A stretch of 64,000 bases of DNA, taken from positions 62,001 through 126,000 of the forward strand of contig NZ_LT800497.1 in assembly GCF_900166635.1 (NCBI RefSeq), written 5' to 3'. Below are positions 57,989 to 64,000 of this stretch, in pieces. The notes under the pieces are model-generated. The model was not told the origin of the DNA. It worked only from the letters and a program-made list of their open reading frames with translations, and made no database searches. Position 1 is the stretch's first letter. Each line of letters begins with the position of its first letter. The stretch comes from Oceanobacillus timonensis. GTDB lineage: Bacteria > Bacillota > Bacilli > Bacillales > Amphibacillaceae. The position numbers and the translations under genes are program-made.

Positions 57989-58894
57989 ATGAAATTGAGT
58001 TTTATAGGTAATCAATTAGGAAAGCTGTGGGATTATTTAAGTAATCCAGAGCTTTGGTTGGCAATCCTTGGCGGAGCAGTCCGGATTCTTTTGATTATCC
58101 TTATTGCTTGGATAGTTGTCCGTATTGTTCGGAAATTAGTAGATAGATTATTTGTCCAGAGACAGCGTGGGCCTATACAGATTCCAAAACGCAGGGAAAA
58201 TACACTGAAACAATTGATTAAAAGTGTTGTTGGATATGTTGTCTATTTTATGGCTATTGTTATGATATTAGAGGTCTTTAACTTTCAAATCGGTCCAATA
58301 ATAGCCGGTGCCGGTGTGGCTGGTTTAGCGATTGGTTTTGGGGCACAGAACCTTGTGAAGGATATCATTACCGGTTTCTTTATTATCTTTGAGGATCAGT
58401 TTTCGGTAGGAGATTATGTGTTAGCTGCAGGAGTAGAAGGAACAGTAGAGGAAATCGGTTTGCGTACATCTAAAATTGTTTCCTGGACTGGAGAGTTGAA
58501 CATTGTCCCGAATGGGAATATCGACCAGGTTATTAACTACTCATCCCGAAATGGGCTCTCTGTGGTCGATGTCAATGTGCCATATGAAAGTGATGTAGCA
58601 GAAGTCGAACGAATTATTAATGAAGTCGGAGAAACGCTTCCTGATAAATATGAATTTATCTTAGGTGTACCAGAGATTATTGGTGTACAAAATCTGGATG
58701 TGTCCAGCTTTGTTGTTCGTGTGATTGCGGAAACACAGCCAGAGCTTCAATGGGCAGGCGAACGGAATATTCGTAAAGAAATCCAGGACAAACTGTATAA
58801 ATCCGGCATTAAAATTCCTGCACCACGTATTGTTACCTACACAGAGGACCAGGTAGATAAATTATCTGAAGAACGTCAGCGTCAGCGCGGTTAA
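57989..58894 (+). CDS. MscS-family mechanosensitive channel
   Basis: The 301-residue protein is a small-conductance mechanosensitive channel with three membrane helices at about residues 25-125. The pore helix TM3 is IAGAGVAGLAIGFGAQNLVKDII, the glycine/alanine pattern of MscS. The beta domain follows with DQFSVGDYVLAAGVEGTVEEI and a C-terminal alpha/beta domain. Such channels release solutes on hypo-osmotic shock. AGAAAGGAG lies upstream. It sits in the conserved yyaC-ychF region. Confidence 0.92.
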   Translation: MKLSFIGNQLGKLWDYLSNPELWLAILGGAVRILLIILIAWIVVRIVRKLVDRLFVQRQRGPIQIPKRRENTLKQLIKSVVGYVVYFMAIVMILEVFNFQIGPIIAGAGVAGLAIGFGAQNLVKDIITGFFIIFEDQFSVGDYVLAAGVEGTVEEIGLRTSKIVSWTGELNIVPNGNIDQVINYSSRNGLSVVDVNVPYESDVAEVERIINEVGETLPDKYEFILGVPEIIGVQNLDVSSFVVRVIAETQPELQWAGERNIRKEIQDKLYKSGIKIPAPRIVTYTEDQVDKLSEERQRQRG

Positions 58895-58997
58895 ATTCCT
58901 TTGAAATTTGTTATAATGAATGTAAGAAAAGTTCTGTGTCTCTGATTAAATGTAGAATTGGAGCCAGACAGCATTATTTCAAAAAGGAGCAGGAGTT

Positions 58998-59192
58998 ATG
59001 GATAAAGAGTTTGGTTTGAATGACATTGTTCAAATGAAAAAGCCGCATCCATGTGGGGAAAATCGTTGGCAAATTATCCGTATGGGAATGGACATCCGGA
59101 TTAAATGTCTCGGCTGCGGGCATAGTGTGCTTATCCCGAGAAGAGATTTTACGAAGAAAATGAAAAAAGTTTTAGAAAAACAGGAAGAATAG
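58998..59192 (+). CDS. DUF951 family small protein
   Basis: The 64-residue protein fits DUF951: KFGLNDIVQMKK-like start (here FGLNDIVQMKKPHPCG), WQIIRMGMDIRIKCLGCGHSVLIPR, and a basic C terminus. One Cys in HPCG and the pair CLGC could bind zinc. It is found beside ychF in Bacillaceae; the function is unknown. AAAGGAGCAGGAG precedes the ATG. A terminator follows before ychF. Confidence 0.85.
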   Translation: MDKEFGLNDIVQMKKPHPCGENRWQIIRMGMDIRIKCLGCGHSVLIPRRDFTKKMKKVLEKQEE

Positions 59193-59246
59193 TAAAATAA
59201 CATTTTGTTTAAGAAAAATAAGATAAAATGAAATATTCCCCTAGAA

Positions 59247-59290
59247 GAAAACTCAAAATCGGGTCTGAGAATGGTCCGGTTTTGAGTTTT
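59247..59290 (+). terminator. terminator after the DUF951 gene
   Basis: AAAACTCAAAATCGG pairs with CCGGTTTTGAGTTTT, with wobble, around a 14-nt loop. Confidence 0.8.
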
Positions 59291-59298
59291 CTCATGAC

Positions 59299-59327
59299 TT
59301 GTCTTTTTGTCAAGGACTATCTATAAT
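59299..59327 (+). promoter_or_regulatory. SigA promoter of ychF
   Basis: TTGTCT (59299-59304), a 17-bp spacer and TATAAT (59322-59327) lie about 50 bp upstream of ychF. Confidence 0.65.
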
Positions 59328-59379
59328 TGGAATTACGAAATGTTCATGAACGAATCCTTAAGGAGTTGAAGAAAGTAAT

Positions 59380-60480
59380 ATGGCATTAACAGCAGGAATT
59401 GTCGGTCTTCCGAATGTAGGGAAATCTACCTTATTTAATGCAATCACGCAGGCTGGAGCGGAAGCAGCAAACTATCCATTTGCTACGATTGATCCAAATG
59501 TAGGTATTGTGGAGGTACCGGACGAACGTTTAAATAAATTAACAGAGCTTGTAAAACCAAAGAAAACGATTCCGACTGCATTTGAATTTACGGATATTGC
59601 AGGAATTGTGAAAGGCGCGAGTAAAGGGGAAGGATTAGGAAACCAATTCTTATCCCATATCAGACAGGTTGACGCCATTTGTCAGGTTGTGCGCTGCTTT
59701 GAAGATGGAAATATTACACATGTTTCCGGAAAGGTAGACCCGATTGATGATATTGAAATCATTAATCTGGAGCTGATTTTGGCAGATTTGGAATCCGTTA
59801 ATAAACGATTCCAGCGAGTAGAAAAAATGGCACGTCAAAAGGACAAGGAAGCACTGGCAGAGTATGAGGTATTAAATACGCTCAAAGAAGGCTTGGAAAA
59901 TGATCAGCCGGTCCGTGCTTTGGAGTTTTCAGAAGACCAGGAGAAAATTGTAAAGGGATTGCATCTGTTAACCAGTAAACCGACGTTATATGTAGCTAAT
60001 GTAAGTGAAGATGATGTAGCAGATACTTCTTCCAACGAATATGTTCAAAAGGTAAAAGAATACGCAGCAAATGAAAATGCGGAAGTAATCGTTGTTTGCG
60101 CACGTATTGAGGAAGAAATAGCAGAATTGGATCCGGAAGAAAAGGAAGAGTTTTTAGATGATTTGGGTATCGCTGAATCAGGCCTGGATCAGTTAATTAA
60201 AGCATCTTATAATCTGCTCGGCCTGGCAACCTATTTTACTGCCGGTGAACAGGAAGTGCGTGCATGGACTTTCCGTCAAGGGATTAAAGCACCTCAGGCA
60301 GCAGGGATTATCCATACTGATTTTGAACGAGGATTCATACGGGCCGAGACGGTATCTTATGATGACTTAGTGGATGCCGGCAATATGGTAACAGCAAAAG
60401 AAAGAGGCAAGGTTAGACTGGAAGGAAAAGAATATATTGTAAAAGACGGCGATGTGATTCATTTCCGGTTTAATGTATAA
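59380..60480 (+). CDS. ychF: redox-regulated ATPase YchF (YyaF)
   Basis: The 366-residue Obg-related P-loop protein has GLPNVGKSTLFNAI at the N terminus, and DIAGIVKGASKGEGLGNQFL in switch II. The altered G4 motif ANVSEDD explains ATP rather than GTP preference in the family. The C-terminal TGS domain ends EYIVKDGDVIHFRFNV. It binds ribosomes and acts in stress and redox regulation in other bacteria. AAGGAG precedes the ATG. It has its own promoter and is followed by the rpsF operon. Confidence 0.97.
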   Translation: MALTAGIVGLPNVGKSTLFNAITQAGAEAANYPFATIDPNVGIVEVPDERLNKLTELVKPKKTIPTAFEFTDIAGIVKGASKGEGLGNQFLSHIRQVDAICQVVRCFEDGNITHVSGKVDPIDDIEIINLELILADLESVNKRFQRVEKMARQKDKEALAEYEVLNTLKEGLENDQPVRALEFSEDQEKIVKGLHLLTSKPTLYVANVSEDDVADTSSNEYVQKVKEYAANENAEVIVVCARIEEEIAELDPEEKEEFLDDLGIAESGLDQLIKASYNLLGLATYFTAGEQEVRAWTFRQGIKAPQAAGIIHTDFERGFIRAETVSYDDLVDAGNMVTAKERGKVRLEGKEYIVKDGDVIHFRFNV

Positions 60481-60542
60481 ATGTGTTCTTCCCGATAAAG
60501 CGGGTAATAAAAATAAAAGTAAATCAGGTTCTCTCGAAAAGC

Positions 60543-60571
60543 TTGTCATAACATAAATTATTTGGTATAAT
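60543..60571 (+). promoter_or_regulatory. SigA promoter of the rpsF operon
   Basis: TTGTCA (60543-60548), a 17-bp spacer and TATAAT (60566-60571) predict a leader of about 98 nt. Confidence 0.7.
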
Positions 60572-60601
60572 ACTGCATTGTGAGTAATTAGACAATTATT
60601 C

Positions 60602-60660
60602 CTTGCTCTTATATCCTGTATTCATTCGGAATGCAAGGAGAACGGAGCCGCTAAGACCAA
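60602..60660 (+). promoter_or_regulatory. candidate S6:S18 autoregulatory leader
   Basis: The rpsF leader forms a stem closed by CCTTGC/GCAAGG (near 60602-60640) and then carries GGAGCCGCTAAG. Leaders of rpsF-ssb-rpsR operons in many bacteria contain an S6:S18-binding structure with an exposed CCG. The match is by position and rough fold only. Confidence 0.4.
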
Positions 60661-60675
60661 AAGGAGGTGTAACGG

Positions 60676-60963
60676 ATGAGAAAATACGAAATTATGTACA
60701 TCATCCGCCCAGATATCGAGGAGGAAGCGCAAACTGCTTTAGTTGAGCGTTTCAACAAAATCCTTACTGATAATGGAGCGGAAATCGAAAAAGTTGATGA
60801 AAAAGGCAAGAAACGTCTTGCATATGAAATCAATGATTATCGTGATGGATATTATGTTGTAATCAATTTCCAAAGTGATGAAACTGCAATCAATGAGTTT
60901 GATCGTCAAGCGAAATTCAATGATGATATTATTCGCCATATGGCTATTCGAGATGAAAAATAA
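60676..60963 (+). CDS. rpsF: 30S ribosomal protein S6
   Basis: The 95-residue protein begins [18 protein letters not shown], contains [18 protein letters not shown], and ends with the [11 protein letters not shown] strand, all typical of S6. It pairs with S18 on the 30S platform. AAAGGAGGTG precedes the ATG. It is the first gene of the rpsF-ssb-rpsR operon, 15 bp before ssb. Confidence 0.98.
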   Translation: MRKYEIMYIIRPDIEEEAQTALVERFNKILTDNGAEIEKVDEKGKKRLAYEINDYRDGYYVVINFQSDETAINEFDRQAKFNDDIIRHMAIRDEK

Positions 60964-60978
60964 TAAGGAGTGGTTCTG

Positions 60979-61482
60979 ATGTTAAATCGTGTCGTGTTGG
61001 TTGGCAGATTAACGAGGGATCCTGATTTACGCTATACTCCAAATGGTGTGGCAGTAGCCAACTTTAATATTGCTGTTAATCGACCTTTTTCAAATCAACA
61101 GGGAGAACGTGAAGCAGATTTTATTAACTGTGTCGTTTGGCGCAGACCTGCTGAAAACCTGGCAAACTATATGAAAAAGGGAAGCATGATTGGCGTCGAT
61201 GGACGTGTACAAACACGTAATTTTGAAGGCCAGGATGGCAAACGGGTTTATGTAACAGAAATTGTTGCAGATAGTGTCCAATTCCTGGAAACCAAAGGCT
61301 CTCAGGGCGGCGGACAATATCAATCTGATGGATACCAGAATAATCAGAACCAATATCAACAAAATCCATTTTCATCAAATCAAAATCAAGGGTTTAATCA
61401 AAACCAAAATCAAAATCAGGAAGATCCATTTAAAAATAATGGAGAACCGATTGATATATCAGATGATGATTTACCGTTTTAA
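60979..61482 (+). CDS. ssb: single-stranded DNA-binding protein
   Basis: The 167-residue protein has an N-terminal OB fold ([20 protein letters not shown] to about residue 105), a flexible Gln/Asn-rich linker, and the acidic tip DISDDDLPF that recruits repair and replication proteins. It corresponds to SsbA. ATG 60979 lies 8 nt after AAGGAG; an upstream GTG/TTG extension of three codons overlaps that site. The gene lies between rpsF and rpsR in one operon. Confidence 0.97.
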   Translation: MLNRVVLVGRLTRDPDLRYTPNGVAVANFNIAVNRPFSNQQGEREADFINCVVWRRPAENLANYMKKGSMIGVDGRVQTRNFEGQDGKRVYVTEIVADSVQFLETKGSQGGGQYQSDGYQNNQNQYQQNPFSSNQNQGFNQNQNQNQEDPFKNNGEPIDISDDDLPF

Positions 61483-61523
61483 ATCATTATCCAACTAACT
61501 TTAATGAAAAGGAGTGTATTCAC

Positions 61524-61754
61524 ATGGCAGCTCGTCGCGGACGCGCAAAGCGTAAAAAAGTGTGTTATTTCACAGCAAATGGAATTACACACATCGATTA
61601 TAAAGATGTAGATTTGCTGAGACGTTTCGTTTCTGAACGTGGAAAAATTCTTCCTCGTCGTGTAACAGGAACTTCTGCAAAATATCAACGTAAATTAACC
61701 ATTGCAATCAAACGTGCTCGTCAAATGGCTTTATTGCCTTACGTAGCAGACTGA
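61524..61754 (+). CDS. rpsR: 30S ribosomal protein S18
   Basis: The 76-residue basic protein has [20 protein letters not shown] and [17 protein letters not shown], diagnostic for S18. The single cysteine is of the zinc-free type. AAAGGAG precedes the ATG. It completes the rpsF-ssb-rpsR operon, followed at once by a strong terminator. Confidence 0.98.
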   Translation: MAARRGRAKRKKVCYFTANGITHIDYKDVDLLRRFVSERGKILPRRVTGTSAKYQRKLTIAIKRARQMALLPYVAD

Positions 61755-61759
61755 TTTAT

Positions 61760-61793
61760 AAAACCCTCCAGTTCAAAAGAACTGGAGGGTTTT
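61760..61793 (+). terminator. terminator of the rpsF-ssb-rpsR operon
   Basis: A perfect 15-bp stem AAAACCCTCCAGTTC with its complement and a 4-nt loop ends in a T run. Confidence 0.95.
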
Positions 61794-61893
61794 ATTATGG
61801 CTTTAAAAGCGATAAATAGCTTATTGATCTTATTGAAAGGTATTGTGCTCCACAGAACTTCTATAGAATGACGTTTGGCTTATCCCAACAAAA

Positions 61894-61940
61894 GGCCTGC
61901 TCTAAGTACAGGATATAATACCTTGCACTTAAAGCAGGCC
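61894..61940 (-). terminator. terminator after the CitMHS transporter gene
   Basis: GGCCTGCTCTAAGT pairs with ACTTAAAGCAGGCC with one mismatch around a 19-nt loop; TTTTGTTGG follows on the minus strand. Confidence 0.8.
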
Positions 61941-61962
61941 GATGAACCTGTTCCATTCCATT

Positions 61963-63333
61963 TTAGAAATTTACCACACCAATTAGAACGGCACATAATA
62001 ATAGTACAACACTGAAGCCCCATAACCAGAAGAAAGAGTATTTAATATGTTTCCCCATGTTGGCAGAAGCGAGTCCGACGCCTAACCATAATGCCGGGGA
62101 GAAAGGACTGACAAATGTACCAATAATATTTCCAATCATCATCGAGTGAGCAGTGGATATCGAAGCGATGCCTTGTGTACTGGCAATTTGATCAACGATT
62201 GGCAGTAATGCGAAATAATAAGCATCGGTGCTGGTTAATAAATCTAATGGCACCCCGATTATTCCAACAATAATATGAATAAATGGAATAACAAAAGACG
62301 GCATAATTGCTACTGCTGCTAATGCAATTTGTTCCAGCATGCCGGAACCATTGAGAACACCAAGAAAGACACCCGCTGACAGAATAACTGCTGCCATCAT
62401 TAGAGCATTTGGAGCATGCACTTTTACACGGTTCATTTGATTATCAACGCCTTGATAATTCAATGGCAAGGCAATTGCTACACCAATCATAAATGCGTAT
62501 TGAGGTTCCAGCAGACCAGCCATCATGGTACCTAACACAAGAACGGTCAAAAGAAGGTTTGCCCAGTTTCTACCTTTTATATCCCGTGGCTGTTCTTTCG
62601 CTGCAGCCATTTCCTCGTGCTGTCTTTGGGTAAAATTATCAGCAATAGCACGAATGTTCACTTCGTCCTTTTTGGTAATTTCCCCAGTTGCCATTTTTTT
62701 ATCGATTCTCTTTTTTTCACGAAATCCAAGAAGAGCCGCTAATGTCAGAATAAGTACAATTCCAATTCCTTGTATAGGAATAAGCGGTAAGTAAAATTCA
62801 ATTAGATCTATATTAATAGCAGTTGAAGCCCGTGCAGAAGGGCCGCCCCACGGTACCATATTGATTACGCTGGCACTTAATGCAACTAATAGAAGCAACA
62901 AATAACGACTCATATGTAATTCCTTATACAGAGGAAGTAACGCAGGGATACAAAGAAGGAAAGTAGATGCACCGGCTCCATCCAGTTGTGCAATCATTCC
63001 GATAGCTGCTGTAGCCATGGCTACAATGATGACATTTCCTTTTGTTATTAAAATCATAAAACGTATAAATGGATTAAATAATCCGCTGTCTTGCATAATT
63101 CCAAAAAAGATAATGGCGAAAATGAACATGATAACGACGCCCATTACCCGGTCGGAACCATCTGCCAGGAATTTTGAAAGATCCCCAAAATTAAATCCCG
63201 CTAAAAATGCCCCGATGATAGGAATAATCGTCATCCCGACAATAGGACTAATTTTACTTGCTATAAGCAGACCAACAATTGAAAAGATAATGAATAGACC
63301 AACAATTGTCAGCCAAACTGAAACATCTTCCAT
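61963..63333 (-). CDS. CitMHS-family citrate transporter
   Basis: The 456-residue protein has about 12 hydrophobic segments and resembles CitM/CitH/YraO, which import citrate in complex with Mg2+ or Ca2+ together with protons. Useful segments are MFIFAIIFFGIMQDSGLFNP, QLDGAGASTFLLCIPALLPLY, MVPWGGPSARA and DLLTSTDAYYFALLPI. The metal preference cannot be told from sequence. GGAG lies upstream of the ATG. A cre-like site (63394-63407) suggests CcpA control, as for B. subtilis citM. No CitST-type two-component system is adjacent within the window. Confidence 0.82.
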   Translation of the reverse strand: MEDVSVWLTIVGLFIIFSIVGLLIASKISPIVGMTIIPIIGAFLAGFNFGDLSKFLADGSDRVMGVVIMFIFAIIFFGIMQDSGLFNPFIRFMILITKGNVIIVAMATAAIGMIAQLDGAGASTFLLCIPALLPLYKELHMSRYLLLLLVALSASVINMVPWGGPSARASTAINIDLIEFYLPLIPIQGIGIVLILTLAALLGFREKKRIDKKMATGEITKKDEVNIRAIADNFTQRQHEEMAAAKEQPRDIKGRNWANLLLTVLVLGTMMAGLLEPQYAFMIGVAIALPLNYQGVDNQMNRVKVHAPNALMMAAVILSAGVFLGVLNGSGMLEQIALAAVAIMPSFVIPFIHIIVGIIGVPLDLLTSTDAYYFALLPIVDQIASTQGIASISTAHSMMIGNIIGTFVSPFSPALWLGVGLASANMGKHIKYSFFWLWGFSVVLLLCAVLIGVVNF

Positions 63334-63393
63334 AATAAACTCCTTTTCTTTGCAAACATTTTACAAAAATGTTGAAAAAACCCAATTAATACT

Positions 63394-63407
63394 ATAAAAC
63401 GTTTACA
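63394..63407. promoter_or_regulatory. candidate cre site upstream of the citrate transporter
   Basis: On the minus strand TGTAAACGTTTTAT matches the cre consensus at 12 of 14 positions, with mismatches in the last two bases. It lies 61 bp upstream of the start codon. Confidence 0.5.
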
Positions 63408-63430
63408 AGGTAAATTCAATCACTCTTTTT

Positions 63431-63928
63431 CTAAGCTCTGGCTTGGTTGTTTCTTCTTTGTGGGTAGATGAATATCATTCGTACCAGCAGCAGGAAAGGA
63501 TAAATAACGAAAATAAATAAATACCAATCTGGAATAGACCAAATAAAGGAAATAAAAGTAAATACTAGAAGCGGGACGGTGAAAGAACAAGCGGTCAACT
63601 TCCATAGTGTACCGTAATGGAGCTTTCTGTTTGCGAGATAAACCACGCCTCTTCCGATATAAGCGATGAAGGAAATAACACCTAATAGTAAAACAGATGA
63701 AATTAAATAATAGAACATAAAGAAATAGATAAGCTGGAAAATAATATTCATTTCTTCACCTAAACCTGTCCAGCTTGCTAAACGGGACACCAGTTCAGGT
63801 AATGAAAAAATCATAAATAATATAAAGAGATAAATCATAATTTTATCCATTTCCATTCGATTAATCTGAAACATGGCTTTTTTTTGTGGAAGTAAAAGAC
63901 TTTCTTTGAATATTTTTATGAATTTCAT
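63431..63928 (-). CDS. small membrane protein, DUF1189-like
   Basis: The 165-residue protein has four hydrophobic segments (about 30-50, 60-90, 95-115 and 125-150). Its beginning, MKFIKIFKESLLLPQKKAMF, and the following IYLFILFMIFSLPEL resemble the start of DUF1189 proteins, but it lacks the long extracytoplasmic region usual for that family, so the assignment is weak. ATG 63928 lies 8 nt after AAAGG; an ATG three codons earlier is adjacent to that site. It lies about 100 bp upstream of the citrate transporter gene with the cre-like site between them, so the two are probably separate transcripts. Confidence 0.5.
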   Translation of the reverse strand: MKFIKIFKESLLLPQKKAMFQINRMEMDKIMIYLFILFMIFSLPELVSRLASWTGLGEEMNIIFQLIYFFMFYYLISSVLLLGVISFIAYIGRGVVYLANRKLHYGTLWKLTACSFTVPLLVFTFISFIWSIPDWYLFIFVIYPFLLLVRMIFIYPQRRNNQARA

Positions 63929-64000
63929 TTTTTTCATCCTTTGATTTAACCCATTTTTAGTTGGGAATACTTCTATTATAAAGGAATAAACGTTTTTATG

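Overview
This window spans the chromosomal replication origin of a low-GC, endospore-forming member of the Bacillaceae. Gene content, gene order and the repeat type resemble Oceanobacillus, Virgibacillus and relatives, but the genus is an inference. The evidence is the origin-proximal order rpmH-dnaA-dnaN-yaaA-recF-remB-gyrB-gyrA on one side and rnpA-yidC-jag-mnmE-mnmG-rsmG-noc-soj-parB on the other. Sporulation-linked genes (yaaH, yyaC, soj/spo0J, yidC/spoIIIJ), T-box leaders, and parS and DnaA-box sequences identical or nearly identical to Bacillus subtilis consensus sites agree with this.

Layout. oriC is bipartite. A DnaA-box-rich block lies between rpmH and dnaA (about 34.9-35.8 kb). A DnaA-box, trio and AT-rich unwinding segment lies between dnaA and dnaN (about 33.3-33.43 kb). 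Left of the origin most genes run on the minus strand, away from oriC: dnaA, dnaN, yaaA, recF, remB, gyrB, gyrA, then guaB, dacA and serS. From about 0.1 to 16.2 kb the B. subtilis-like order is broken. Between tRNA-Ser/serS and the tail of yaaH lies an accessory block: a DJ-1 family stress protein, acetyl-CoA synthetase, a dicarboxylate/glutamate symporter, a phage-like XRE/XRE/ImmA switch, a tandem YdcZ transporter, pyruvate formate-lyase with its activase, two cell-surface proteins, tRNA-Arg, proC with a T-box, and a small alarmone synthetase.

Right of the origin, plus-strand genes run co-directionally with replication through parB. An mntABCD-type Mn/Zn ABC transporter and a minus-strand acetoin dehydrogenase operon (acoL-acoA-acoB-acoC) come next. 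The conserved yyaC, YkvI-like, mscS, DUF951, ychF, rpsF-ssb-rpsR block follows, and the window ends with a CitMHS citrate transporter and a small membrane protein.

How the genes work together. The core genes serve replication initiation (dnaA, dnaN, oriC, gyrAB), chromosome segregation and nucleoid occlusion (soj, parB, noc, two parS sites), tRNA modification (mnmE, mnmG), 16S rRNA methylation (rsmG), membrane insertion (yidC, jag) and ribosomal proteins. The accessory genes point to flexible carbon use. A perfect or near-perfect cre (CcpA) site precedes acsA, the aco operon and the citrate transporter. Rex/Fnr-type operators flank the pflB promoter, consistent with anaerobic fermentation. 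A MntR-type operator precedes mntA, and two promoters look SigB-dependent (DJ-1 protein and VLRF1-like protein).

I found no CRISPR array, no rRNA operon and no intact insertion sequence. All family assignments come from reading the sequences and recalling family features; no database search was run.
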